A stretch of DNA of 64,000 bases from Candidatus Eiseniibacteriota bacterium (GTDB lineage Bacteria; Eisenbacteria; RBG-16-71-46), in assembly GCA_016710095.1 (NCBI GenBank), contig JADJLL010000008.1, forward strand, positions 62,001-126,000. Reading direction: 5' to 3'. The translations under genes and the position numbers were made by a program. The number at the start of each line of letters is the position of its first letter. The first letter of the stretch is position 1. The notes beneath the pieces are model-generated. The model worked only from the letters and a program-made list of their open reading frames with translations, did not search any database and was not told the DNA's origin. Of this stretch, positions 17,892-25,616 are shown piece after piece.

Positions 17892-19088
17892 TCAGATCAC
17901 GCGCGCCACTCCCGGCAGCTTGCGCAGCGCCGCCGTCACGCCCCAGCTGATCGCGATGCTCGCCCCGGTCACGACGATCGCCTTCACGAGGCCGGGCCAC
18001 GGCGCGCCGAGCAGCAGGTACTGCAGGTTCGTCACGATCGGGTAGTGCAGCAGGTAGATGCCGTACGCGCACGACACGAGGCTCGCCCACACGGGATGCG
18101 GCTTGCGCGCGAAGCGCAGGAAGATCGACAGCGACGCGAGCGTGAACGACGCACCCGAGAGCGTGTACGCGAGATCCGTCGCGACGTGCAGCGGCATGCG
18201 CAGCGGGCGCGCCGAGAACGCGGCGATGATCGCGACGATCGCGAGCGCGAACGCCGTGCCGGCGATGTTCGCCCAGCGCTTCCACTGCCGAGCGAGCGCG
18301 CCGTCCTCGGCGAGCACGCCTTCGTTCAGCGGCCGCGCACCGAGCGCGATGCCGGTCACGAAGTACGCGAAGTAGAGCAGCGTGCGCCCGCCCTGGATCG
18401 TGAACGGACCCCACGTCCACCAATTGAGGCCGCCGATCCACAGCTCGAGCACGAGGTAGCCCACCGACGCGACGGCGAACAGCGCGCCGAAGAACGCGCC
18501 GGGCCCGCGCAGGCGCGCCGCGAGCGCGCCGAGCGAGTCGCCCCAGCGCGGCGCGGCCGCCGTGATCGCCGCGACGACGAGGTCGAACGACAGCAGCACC
18601 CACAGGAACCACGCGGGACCCGACATCCACATGCCGGGCTTCGTCCACACGGCCCAGAACGCCGGCCAGCCGCCGGGCGTGCCCATCTGCATCCACGTCG
18701 CGTGGTACGCGAGCGGCGCGAGCAGGCCGGCCGAGATCGCGAACGGCACGCCGAGCCGCAGGACGCGGTCGCACACGTACGCGCCGGCGCCCTTGCGCTT
18801 CAGCGCCGGCCACACGAACAGGCCCGAGAGCAGGAACATGAGCGCCATGAAGTACATCTCGTTCGCCCACGTGAAGAGCCCGAACAGCGGGAAGCGCGCC
18901 GTGTCGACGATCGGGAACGCGCCCCAGATGCGGTTGGCACCGTCCATCGTCGCGGGCATCGGCGGCGCGTCCTGGTGGTACGCGAGCACCGCGTGATGCG
19001 CGACGACGAGCATCGTGACCCACGCGCGCAGGTGACCGATCGGCGTGGACCAGGGCTTCGAGACGGACGATTCCGGCTGACTGCTCAT
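17892..19088 (-). CDS. Membrane acyltransferase (acyltransferase-3 family)
   Basis: 398 residues. The ATG at 19088 is preceded by AGGAGG, which fixes the start. The first hydrophobic stretch carries LRAWVTMLVVAHHAV, matching the conserved R-x10-H of acyltransferase-3 (OafA/OPG-C-like) proteins. About ten membrane helices follow. Such enzymes O-acetylate or O-succinylate surface glycans or small molecules. A pair of direct repeats at 19184-19213, like those before the LytTR/kinase operon, lies about 100-125 bp upstream; control by that regulator is my inference. Confidence 0.8.
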   Translation of the reverse strand: MSSQPESSVSKPWSTPIGHLRAWVTMLVVAHHAVLAYHQDAPPMPATMDGANRIWGAFPIVDTARFPLFGLFTWANEMYFMALMFLLSGLFVWPALKRKGAGAYVCDRVLRLGVPFAISAGLLAPLAYHATWMQMGTPGGWPAFWAVWTKPGMWMSGPAWFLWVLLSFDLVVAAITAAAPRWGDSLGALAARLRGPGAFFGALFAVASVGYLVLELWIGGLNWWTWGPFTIQGGRTLLYFAYFVTGIALGARPLNEGVLAEDGALARQWKRWANIAGTAFALAIVAIIAAFSARPLRMPLHVATDLAYTLSGASFTLASLSIFLRFARKPHPVWASLVSCAYGIYLLHYPIVTNLQYLLLGAPWPGLVKAIVVTGASIAISWGVTAALRKLPGVARVI

Positions 19089-19183
19089 GCGTTCCTCCTG
19101 AAGTGACCCATGCGGCGACGCGGCCGTGGGGACGCGCGTTACGCACATCTTCACCGGCGGAGTTGCACCGAACCGAGCGTGCT

Positions 19184-19213
19184 TTGACGAAGTGCTGGTC
19201 CGCGTGGACGAAC
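19184..19213 (-). promoter_or_regulatory. Putative LytTR operator upstream of the acyltransferase gene
   Basis: On the minus strand it reads GTTCGTCCA - 12 bp - CTTCGTCAA (19205-19213 and 19184-19192). Two 9-bp direct repeats with 21-bp centre spacing is the layout bound by LytTR domains, and GTTCGT fits the GTTN(A/G)(T/G) core of the family consensus. The same repeats occur at 21213-21242. Confidence 0.5.
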
Positions 19214-19215
19214 CG

Positions 19216-19998
19216 TCAGCCCGGGAACGGATTGTTCGCCAGGGCCCTCACCCGTTCGGCATAGGTGCGCCCGGAGTTCAGGCGCGTGCCGTCACGTAGC
19301 ACGACCTCGAACTCCCCGTGCGCGCCGGGCACGAGTTCCACGATGCGCGGCACCTGCACGATCGTCGAGCGATGGATGCGCAGGAAGCGAGCGGGATCGA
19401 GCGAGCGCTCGAGCGTCGTGAGCGTCACGTGCAGCAGGTGGCTCTCACGCCCGACGTGCAGCTCGACGTAGTTCTCGGCCGCCGCGATCCAGTCCACGTC
19501 GTCCACGTCCACGAACACCGTGCGCCCGGACGACTTCACCGCGATTCGCCGCACGTGCCGCTGCGGCGCGACGAGCGCTTCGAGCAGGTCGAGCACCTGG
19601 CGCGAGTCCCCGCCGAGCGCCGCGCCGGCTCCGCCCTGCAGCCGCGTCTTCGCGCGCGCGAGCGCCTGCGCGAAGCGCTCCTCCGTGACGGGCTTGAGCA
19701 GGTAGTCCACCGCGTTCATCTCGAACGCGGCGATCGCGTGCTCGTCGTGCGCGGTCACGAAGATGGTCGCGGGCATGCGCTCCGCGCCGACGGCGCTCAC
19801 CACGCCGAGCCCGTCGAGCTCGGGCATCTGCACGTCGAGGAACACGAGGTCGGGCCGCCGCTCCACGATCGCCGGCACGGCTTCCTTGCCGTTCACGGCC
19901 TCGAGTATCTCGGCGCAGTCGGGATCGCGCACCAGCAGCGCGCGCAAGCCGCCGCGCGCGAGCGGCTCGTCGTCAACGATCAGCGCGGTGTACGGCAT
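19216..19998 (-). CDS. LytTR-family response regulator
   Basis: 260 residues from MPYTALIVDDEP. The receiver domain has acidic residues D9/D10, phospho-acceptor D55 (LVFLDVQMPELDG) and the KPV lysine. The second half is a LytTR DNA-binding domain (about 155-255: IAVKSSGRTVFVDVDDVDWIAAAENYVELH; FLRIHRSTIV). Its start overlaps the kinase gene by 26 bp, so the pair is one operon with the kinase first. Expected partner is the 4-TM kinase upstream; candidate targets are its own operon and the neighbouring acyltransferase. Confidence 0.92.
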   Translation of the reverse strand: MPYTALIVDDEPLARGGLRALLVRDPDCAEILEAVNGKEAVPAIVERRPDLVFLDVQMPELDGLGVVSAVGAERMPATIFVTAHDEHAIAAFEMNAVDYLLKPVTEERFAQALARAKTRLQGGAGAALGGDSRQVLDLLEALVAPQRHVRRIAVKSSGRTVFVDVDDVDWIAAAENYVELHVGRESHLLHVTLTTLERSLDPARFLRIHRSTIVQVPRIVELVPGAHGEFEVVLRDGTRLNSGRTYAERVRALANNPFPG

Positions 19999-21169
19999 GG
20001 GCGATCGCCTCCTCGTGCGGGGTTTCGTCCGGCTCGCGATACGGCAGCCGCACCGTCGCGCGGACACCGTGCGGCGCGACGTCCTCGATCGTGAGCGAAG
20101 CGTGCGCGCCGTACAGCTGCGCGAGGCGCGCGCGCGTGTTCGCGAGCCCGATACCGGGCGGTTTCCCGGGCGCGGCCGCGGCGGCGGAGGCCGCGAGCCC
20201 CGGACCGTCGTCCTCGACGGTCAGCACGAGCGTGCCGCCGTCGCGGCGCGCGTGGACCGCGACTCGGCTGGCGGCGGAGCTGCGCCCGAGTCCGTGACGG
20301 ATCGCGTTCTCGACCACGGGCTGCAGGCACAGGTGCGGCACGAGCGCTTCGAGCAGTCCGTCGTCCGCGCCGATCTCGACGCGCAGACGGTCCTCGAACC
20401 GCACTTCCTCGATCGACAGGTAGAGCCGCAGGTACTCGAGCTCGCGGCGCAGCGGCACTTCGTGCGCGTGGATGTCGTCGAGCACGCAGCGCAGCAGGTC
20501 GGCGAGCCGGCCGAGCATGACCTCGGCCTGGGCGCCCTTTTCCTGCCGCACGAGCGACATGATCGCGTTGAGCGTGTTGAACAGGAAGTGCGGCTGCAGC
20601 TGCGCCTTGAGCGCGCTGAGCTGCGCCTCGGCGAGCTGGGAGTGCAGCTCGGCGGCGCGCAGTTCGAGCCGCGCGGCTTCCTGCCGGCGTTCGAGAAAGC
20701 GCTGGTAGTAGTTCCAGCCGGACTGCAGCACCAGCAGCGACCAGTACGTGAGCACGCTCTGGTGAAAGCCGATCACGAAGAGCAGCACGAAGGTGCCGAT
20801 CGGCTCCTTCATCACGTTCGGGTACACGCGCAACTGCGGCAGGATCAGCGCCTGGATGCCCAGCTCGGTCACCGCGAAGATCACGCTGATCGCGGCGTGG
20901 ACGAGCGCGGGCTTCACCCACCGCCGGCGGCTGAACGGAAAGCGCTTTCCCAGCCACAGGATGAGCGGCGTGAGCGCGGCGACGATCCACACTCCGACCA
21001 GCCACGCCACCAGCGCGTGCCACCGGGGGGTGGGATCGCGGTTCAGCGCCATCTGGACGAGGTTCTGGCTGGAATAGAAGAGCCCGAGCACCGTCCACGC
21101 CGCGAAGATGAGCAGCGTGTTGCGCACTGGGCGCGAGACGGGCAGGAAGTTCCGTGCGGTGGCGTTCAC
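19973..21169 (-). CDS. Membrane sensor histidine kinase of the LytS/YehU (His_kinase) family
   Basis: 398 residues from GTG 21169, chosen because a TACTCT -10 ends 6 nt upstream and the protein then begins just before the first membrane helix. There are four hydrophobic helices (about 15-140) and no extracellular sensor domain. A coiled segment follows, then the His_kinase motif LKAQLQPHFLFNTLNAIMSL with the phospho-accepting histidine in QPHFLFN. The ATPase half has NAIRHGLG (N box) and VEDDGPGL (G1). It likely senses a membrane-soluble or membrane-state signal. It is cotranscribed with the LytTR regulator. Confidence 0.9.
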   Translation of the reverse strand: MNATARNFLPVSRPVRNTLLIFAAWTVLGLFYSSQNLVQMALNRDPTPRWHALVAWLVGVWIVAALTPLILWLGKRFPFSRRRWVKPALVHAAISVIFAVTELGIQALILPQLRVYPNVMKEPIGTFVLLFVIGFHQSVLTYWSLLVLQSGWNYYQRFLERRQEAARLELRAAELHSQLAEAQLSALKAQLQPHFLFNTLNAIMSLVRQEKGAQAEVMLGRLADLLRCVLDDIHAHEVPLRRELEYLRLYLSIEEVRFEDRLRVEIGADDGLLEALVPHLCLQPVVENAIRHGLGRSSAASRVAVHARRDGGTLVLTVEDDGPGLAASAAAAAPGKPPGIGLANTRARLAQLYGAHASLTIEDVAPHGVRATVRLPYREPDETPHEEAIAHAVHRADR

Positions 21170-21175
21170 GCGGCC

Positions 21176-21181
21176 AGAGTA
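21176..21181 (-). promoter_or_regulatory. -10 element of the kinase/LytTR operon
   Basis: TACTCT on the minus strand ends 6 nt before GTG 21169, implying a leaderless or near-leaderless mRNA. Confidence 0.5.
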
Positions 21182-21212
21182 GCCGAAGGCGCGGTCCGGC
21201 CGCCCGGGGCGA

Positions 21213-21242
21213 GTGACGAACCGCCCCCGGGCGGTGACGAGC
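21213..21242. promoter_or_regulatory. Putative LytTR operator in the kinase/photolyase intergenic region
   Basis: GTGACGAAC (21213-21221) and GTGACGAGC (21234-21242) are direct repeats separated by 12 bp. On the minus strand they read GCTCGTCAC and GTTCGTCAC. The centre lies about 58 bp upstream of the predicted start of the kinase transcript, a usual activator position. The divergent photolyase gene could also be affected. Confidence 0.55.
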
Positions 21243-21272
21243 GGCCCGCGTGCACGCGTTTCGCCCGCCCTG

Positions 21273-21278
21273 TAGCCT
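21273..21278 (+). promoter_or_regulatory. -10 element of the photolyase gene
   Basis: TAGCCT ends 8 nt before the ATG at 21287, with no ribosome-binding site between, consistent with a leaderless mRNA. Confidence 0.5.
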
Positions 21279-21286
21279 GCCCCGCC

Positions 21287-22720
21287 ATGCGCATCCTGCA
21301 CTGGTTCCGCAAGGACCTCCGCCTCGACGACAACACCGCGCTGTCCGAAGCCGCGCACGACGGGGACGTGATCCCGTTCTACACGAGCGAGCCCGCGCTG
21401 CTCGGACGGCCCGACATGGCCGCGACGCGCGTGCGCTTCGCGCTCGATGCGCTCGCGGCGCTGGATGCCGCGGTCCGCGCGCACGGTTCGTCGCTCGCGC
21501 TCGCGCACGGTGACGCCGCGGCGACGGTCGTCGCGGCCGCGCGTGCCGCGCAGGCGGACGCCGTCTACTGGAACGACGAGTACGAGCCGGCGCTGCGCGT
21601 GCGCGACGACGCGGTCGAGGCGGCGCTGCGCACGGCGGGCGTGCGCGTGAAGCGCTTCCACGACCGGTTGATCGTCGCGCCCGGCGCGGCCCTCACGCAG
21701 CAGGGCGGACCGTTCTCGGTCTACACGCCGTTCCGCAAGGCGTGCGAGGCGCAGCCGGTGTCCGCGCCGCATCCGCCCGTGACGCGCTTCGCGACGCACG
21801 CGTTGCCGACGCCGAAGCTCGCGCCACTCGGCGCGCTCGGATTCGAGGAGCCCGCCGCCGCGCGCTGGCCGGGCGGCGAAGCCGAAGCGCGCGCGCGTCT
21901 CGCCGGCTTTCTTTCCGGCGGCGACGGCGGCAGCGCGCTCGCACGCTACGGCGACCAGCGCGACGTGCCGTCGGTGCGCGCGACGTCGTGTCTTTCGGCC
22001 GACCTCAAGTTCGGCACGATCGGCATCCGCCGGATCGTCGCCGAAGTGCGCGCCGCCGCGGCCGCGCAGCCGTCGCTGCGGGCGAGCGCGGACAAGTACG
22101 TGAGCGAGCTGCGCTGGCGCGACTTCTTCACGCACGTGCTGTGGCACTGGCCGCACGTCGAACGTGGCGCGTTCCGCCCCATGTACGACGCGCTCGCGTG
22201 GCGCGACGACGCGAAGCAGTTCGAAGCCTGGCAGCAGGGCCGCACGGGCTACCCGATCGTGGATGCCGGCACGCGCGAGCTGGTCGCGACCGGGATCATG
22301 CACAACCGCGTGCGCATGATCGTCGCGTCGTTCCTGACCAAGGACCTGCTCATGAACTGGCAGCTCGGCGAGCGCCACTTCATGAAGCACCTCGTCGACG
22401 GCGACCTCGCCGCGAACAACGGCGGCTGGCAGTGGGCCGCGGGCACGGGCACCGACGCCGCGCCCTACTTCCGCATCTTCAATCCCACGTCGCAGGGACT
22501 GCGTTTCGATCCCGACGGCGCGTACGTGAAGCGCTGGTGCCCGGAGCTGGCCGCCGTGCCCGCGTCGCACCTGCACGCCCCCGCGACGGCGCCGCCGCTG
22601 CTGCTCGCGGCCGCCGGGGTCACGCTCGGCGAGACGTATCCGTTCCCGATCGTGGATCACGCGGTGCAGCGCGAGGCGTGCCTCGCGATGTATCGCGCCG
22701 TGCGGCCGGACGTCGCCTGA
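21287..22720 (+). CDS. phrB: Deoxyribodipyrimidine photolyase (cryptochrome/photolyase family)
   Basis: 477 residues. The N-terminal alpha/beta domain starts MRILHWFRKDLRLDDNTAL, the standard photolyase opening that would bind the antenna chromophore. The FAD-binding half has GRTGYPIVDAGTREL, MHNRVRMIVASFLTKDLL and NNGGWQWAAGTGTDAAPYFR. It uses blue light to split cyclobutane dimers; class I CPD activity is most likely, though other subclasses are not excluded. The next gene starts 1 nt after its stop, so they form an operon. Confidence 0.94.
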   Translation: MRILHWFRKDLRLDDNTALSEAAHDGDVIPFYTSEPALLGRPDMAATRVRFALDALAALDAAVRAHGSSLALAHGDAAATVVAAARAAQADAVYWNDEYEPALRVRDDAVEAALRTAGVRVKRFHDRLIVAPGAALTQQGGPFSVYTPFRKACEAQPVSAPHPPVTRFATHALPTPKLAPLGALGFEEPAAARWPGGEAEARARLAGFLSGGDGGSALARYGDQRDVPSVRATSCLSADLKFGTIGIRRIVAEVRAAAAAQPSLRASADKYVSELRWRDFFTHVLWHWPHVERGAFRPMYDALAWRDDAKQFEAWQQGRTGYPIVDAGTRELVATGIMHNRVRMIVASFLTKDLLMNWQLGERHFMKHLVDGDLAANNGGWQWAAGTGTDAAPYFRIFNPTSQGLRFDPDGAYVKRWCPELAAVPASHLHAPATAPPLLLAAAGVTLGETYPFPIVDHAVQREACLAMYRAVRPDVA

Positions 22721-22721
22721 C

Positions 22722-23666
22722 GTGACCACCGCGCCGCTGCTCGCCTGGACGAGCGACCACATCACGCTGCCGCTGCCGCCTTCGCATCCGTTCCCGATCG
22801 AGAAGTACCGGATGTTGCGCGAGCAGCTGACGGCCGAAGGCGTGCTGCGCGACGAGCACGTCACGCGCTCCGACGAAGCGCCGATCGAGTGGCTGTGCGC
22901 CGTGCACGACGAAGGCTGGGTGCGCCGCGCGCTCGAAGGCGCGCTCGATGCCGCCGAGGTCCGCAAGCTCGGCCTGCCGTGGTCGCCGCAGCTCGCGTCG
23001 CGCGCGCGCGCGGCCGTGTTCGGCACCGTGCAGGCGGCACGCGCCGCGCTCGTACACGGCGTCGCGGGCAATCTCGCGGGCGGCACGCATCACGCGTATC
23101 GCGATCGCGGCGAAGCCTACTGCCTGTTCAACGATCTCGCGGTCGCGATCACGTTGCTGCGCGCCGAAGGTCGTGTGAAGCGGCCGTTCGTGCTCGACCT
23201 CGACGTGCACCAGGGCAACGGCACCGCGGCGATCTTCGCGGGTCGACCGGACGTCTTCACATATTCCCTGCACGCGCGCCACAACTATCCCATGCGAAAA
23301 GACACCAGCACGCTCGACGTCGAGCTGGACGACGGCGCGGGGGACGACGAAGTGCTCGCCGCGCTCGACGCGACGGTGCCCGCCGCGCTCGATCGGCACG
23401 CGCCGGATTTCGTGCTGTATCAATCGGGCGTCGACGCGCTGCACACCGACCGTCTCGGCCGGCTGCGCATGACGTACGAGGGACTCGCGGAGCGCGAACG
23501 GCGAGTATTCGGCTGGCTCGAGCGACGCGGCCTGTCCGTCGTGCTCACCATGGGCGGCGGCTACGGACGCCCGATCGAGACGTCCGTCGAGGCGAGCGCG
23601 CAGGTGTGGCGTGAGGCCCGCGCGTCACTTGCGAGGCGATCGAGAATGGCCGACGGAATCGCCTGA
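22722..23666 (+). CDS. Histone-deacetylase-superfamily hydrolase
   Basis: 314 residues from GTG 22722. It has the deacetylase core: GGTHHA (catalytic HH pair), LDLDVHQGNGT (zinc ligands D and H), GVDALHTD (third ligand D) and GGGYGR. The length and motifs match bacterial class-IIa-like/AcuC-like amidohydrolases rather than eukaryotic HDACs. Substrates of bacterial members are mostly unknown (acetyl-lysine, acetylpolyamines or other amides). It is placed directly behind the photolyase gene; a functional link is not established. Confidence 0.9.
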   Translation: MTTAPLLAWTSDHITLPLPPSHPFPIEKYRMLREQLTAEGVLRDEHVTRSDEAPIEWLCAVHDEGWVRRALEGALDAAEVRKLGLPWSPQLASRARAAVFGTVQAARAALVHGVAGNLAGGTHHAYRDRGEAYCLFNDLAVAITLLRAEGRVKRPFVLDLDVHQGNGTAAIFAGRPDVFTYSLHARHNYPMRKDTSTLDVELDDGAGDDEVLAALDATVPAALDRHAPDFVLYQSGVDALHTDRLGRLRMTYEGLAERERRVFGWLERRGLSVVLTMGGGYGRPIETSVEASAQVWREARASLARRSRMADGIA

Positions 23667-23717
23667 GGATGACGGTCGATTGGCGCGTGCGCCTCAATTC
23701 CCGGGCCGGGAAACCCC

Positions 23718-24131
23718 TCAGCCCTCGCTCGACCAGTCGGGCTTCCCGCCGGGCCACTCGGCTCCGGGCTCGAGCGCGATCCACTCGAACGCGTCTTCCC
23801 GCGACTCGAAGATGCGCAGCGTCTCGTCGGAAACGTTCGCGATCACCTGGTACATGCGCGCGAGTCCTTTGAGCACCAGCCGGTTCATGACGAACGCACG
23901 GCGCGCGCGCGCGTCGAACGAGCTGCGCACGGCGAGGGCGCGCACGCCTTCGGTCGTGAGGCTCACCTGCAAGACGTCGCGATAGTCCATGCACTGCGAC
24001 ATCATGGGATCGAAGCCCGGATGCGCCGTGATGCTCCGCTGGTGACCGAGCAGGTCCTCGTCGGTCAGATCGCCCCAGCATCGCGTGAACACGCAACGTC
24101 GAGCGGCGTCGATGTGGTATTCGCACGACAT
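23718..24131 (-). CDS. Conserved hypothetical protein, STAS/SpoIIAA-like small protein
   Basis: 137 residues beginning MSCEYHIDAARRCVFTR. The layout of short beta-strands and the GDLTDEDLLGHQRSI segment near 20-35 resembles a family of about 130-residue cytosolic proteins with a SpoIIAA/STAS-like fold that I recall from other high-GC bacteria. No catalytic motif is visible. The C-terminus is acidic and tryptophan-rich. It is convergent with the deacetylase gene, 51 bp away. Function unknown. Confidence 0.6.
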   Translation of the reverse strand: MSCEYHIDAARRCVFTRCWGDLTDEDLLGHQRSITAHPGFDPMMSQCMDYRDVLQVSLTTEGVRALAVRSSFDARARRAFVMNRLVLKGLARMYQVIANVSDETLRIFESREDAFEWIALEPGAEWPGGKPDWSSEG

Positions 24132-24220
24132 CGGAATCCATTCCTCCGTGGGCCACGACCAACCTGCGTGCCCCCCAGTCGCGCGTCAAGCCGAAAGCCA
24201 CGCGCGCCGATGACGAACGC

Positions 24221-24871
24221 GTGATCGCGACCTCCGAATCCGCCATGCCGACGACGACGGCCGATACCCTGCGCGATCTCGCGAGCGCGCTGCCCGATTT
24301 CGCATTGGCGGTCGTTTGCCTGCTCGCCTGGATCGCACCCGAATCGCTCTCGCCCGGCGTCGTGCCGTGGATCCTGCTGACGATGCTCGTCGAGTTCGTC
24401 GTCGTGCACTCCGCGCCGTTCATGGGACTGCAGATCGTGAGCGAGCAACCGATCGGACGGAAGATCCGCAACGTCGTCTTCATCGGCGGCTTCTATTCGA
24501 TCTTCCTGCTCGGCTTCTCGCTCGCGTTCCACGCGTGGTGGCCGTTCGTGTCGTTCTGGGCGCTGACCGCGAACCGGCTCACCGTGCTGTTGTTCCGTCA
24601 GGCGCGCGACGGACGCGCACACGACACGCTCAAGGCGAGCTGGGGCGCCGGCGCCGTCTGCTACCTGTTCGGCGTGTTCGTCACGACCGTGCTGCCGCTC
24701 CCGCGCCTGGGGCTCGACTCCGCGTTCGTCGCGTCGCTTCACCTGACGGGCGGCGGATTGTGGATCGACCAGCCGTGGCGCGTGCTCGCGTTCGGCGCGC
24801 TCTACTTCGGAGCGCTCGGCTTCTTCGAAGCCACGGGCTTCCGCGCGCTCGTCCCGAAACGCCCGAGCTGA
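24221..24871 (+). CDS. Hypothetical multi-pass membrane protein
   Basis: 216 residues from GTG 24221; ATG 24245 (MPTTTADTL) is an equally possible start. There are about five hydrophobic helices (ALAVVCLLAW, WILLTMLVEFVVVH, IFLLGFSLAFHAWWPF, AVCYLFGVFVTTVL, VLAFGALYFGALGF). I do not recognise the family. Histidine and tryptophan residues at helix ends give no clear metal or heme site. It stands alone. Confidence 0.65.
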   Translation: MIATSESAMPTTTADTLRDLASALPDFALAVVCLLAWIAPESLSPGVVPWILLTMLVEFVVVHSAPFMGLQIVSEQPIGRKIRNVVFIGGFYSIFLLGFSLAFHAWWPFVSFWALTANRLTVLLFRQARDGRAHDTLKASWGAGAVCYLFGVFVTTVLPLPRLGLDSAFVASLHLTGGGLWIDQPWRVLAFGALYFGALGFFEATGFRALVPKRPS

Positions 24872-25002
24872 AGCGCCGCGCCGTCCACGCCGTGGACGGT
24901 GGTTTTCCGGCGTCGCGCAGGACACCCGCGCGGGCCGCGTTCGCGCCCCGCCGTCCACCGCGGCGACACGTTCGTCACCCGCATGAACACTGCACGAAAT
25001 GC

Positions 25003-25031
25003 TTGACGAGCGATTGGCGCGGACGCATGTT
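25003..25031 (+). promoter_or_regulatory. Weak sigma-70-like promoter before the 25074 gene
   Basis: TTGACG (25003-25008), a 17-nt spacer and CATGTT (25026-25031). The -35 is good and the -10 poor. GTTCGTCAC, identical to one LytTR half-site, lies upstream at 24970-24978, with a weaker match (CGCCGTCCA) exactly 21 bp before it. Confidence 0.3.
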
Positions 25032-25073
25032 GCGCGCGCCCTGCCCCCGGGGAACCGATGGGAGGTGACGCAC

Positions 25074-25445
25074 ATGAAGCAGGGCCGATGGATCGTTTCG
25101 CTCGCGCTTGCCGCGATGCTCGCGACGGTCGCGCTGCCCGCCGCGCAGGCGGTGGCGGCGCCCCGCAAGAGCGCCGCGGCGACCGCGACGGCGAGCCCGA
25201 AGAAGAAGAGCTACGCCTTCCGCCAGTTCACCGGCGTGGTGAACGCTCTCGACGGGACCTCGCTGACGGTCGAGAAGACCGGCAAGCAGGCGAAGACGAT
25301 GGTCTTCTCGAAGTTCGACGGCATGAAGACCACCGGTACGCTCGTCAAGGACGCCCGCGTGACGGTGTACTGGCGCGAGGAAGGCGGACGCCCCGTGGCG
25401 CACAAGGTCGTGGTGAAGGAAGCACCGCTCACCGCGGCACGCTGA
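25074..25445 (+). CDS. Small secreted protein with a DUF5666-like OB-type domain
   Basis: 123 residues. GGGAGGTGACGCAC before the ATG gives a clear ribosome-binding site. It starts with a signal peptide (MKQGRWIVSLALAAMLATVALPAAQA). After a lysine/alanine-rich linker, a single small beta-barrel-like domain reads FTGVVNALDGTSLTVEKTG...VTVYWREEGGRPVAHKVVV, resembling periplasmic DUF5666-type domains. The mature protein is very basic. A perfect 15-bp terminator hairpin follows, so it is its own transcription unit. Function unknown. Confidence 0.75.
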   Translation: MKQGRWIVSLALAAMLATVALPAAQAVAAPRKSAAATATASPKKKSYAFRQFTGVVNALDGTSLTVEKTGKQAKTMVFSKFDGMKTTGTLVKDARVTVYWREEGGRPVAHKVVVKEAPLTAAR

Positions 25446-25467
25446 CGCACGGACGAGTCGCACACGC

Positions 25468-25501
25468 GAAGGGCCGGGCTCCGCGAGGAGCCCGGCCCTT
25501 C
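25468..25501 (+). terminator. Perfect 15-bp terminator hairpin
   Basis: GAAGGGCCGGGCTCC (25468-25482), loop GCGA, and the exact reverse complement (25487-25501), 22 nt after the stop at 25445. It ends in a CTTC rather than a long T-run. Confidence 0.75.
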
Positions 25502-25546
25502 GTGTCGCCGCGAGGACATGCCGGTTTCGGGCGCTCCTCGCGCGGG

Positions 25547-25552
25547 TATGCT
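25547..25552 (+). promoter_or_regulatory. Possible -10 element for the hybrid kinase gene
   Basis: TATGCT, about 65 nt before the ATG at 25617. It fits the TANNNT pattern; there is no clear -35. Confidence 0.35.
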
Positions 25553-25616
25553 GCTCGCCGCCGCGTGACCGGAGTCCCCTCTCCGGCCGCAAGACCTCCG
25601 CAGCCCGACGGAACTC

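Noticed and set aside
19763..21286. N-terminal extension of the photolyase frame by about 500 codons
   Set aside because: The extension lies antisense to the kinase/regulator genes; the conserved photolyase N-terminus begins exactly at ATG 21287.
21287..23086. Minus-strand open frame extending the histidine kinase upstream
   Set aside because: The extension is antisense to the photolyase; the kinase begins at GTG 21169 just before its first helix, with a -10 directly upstream.
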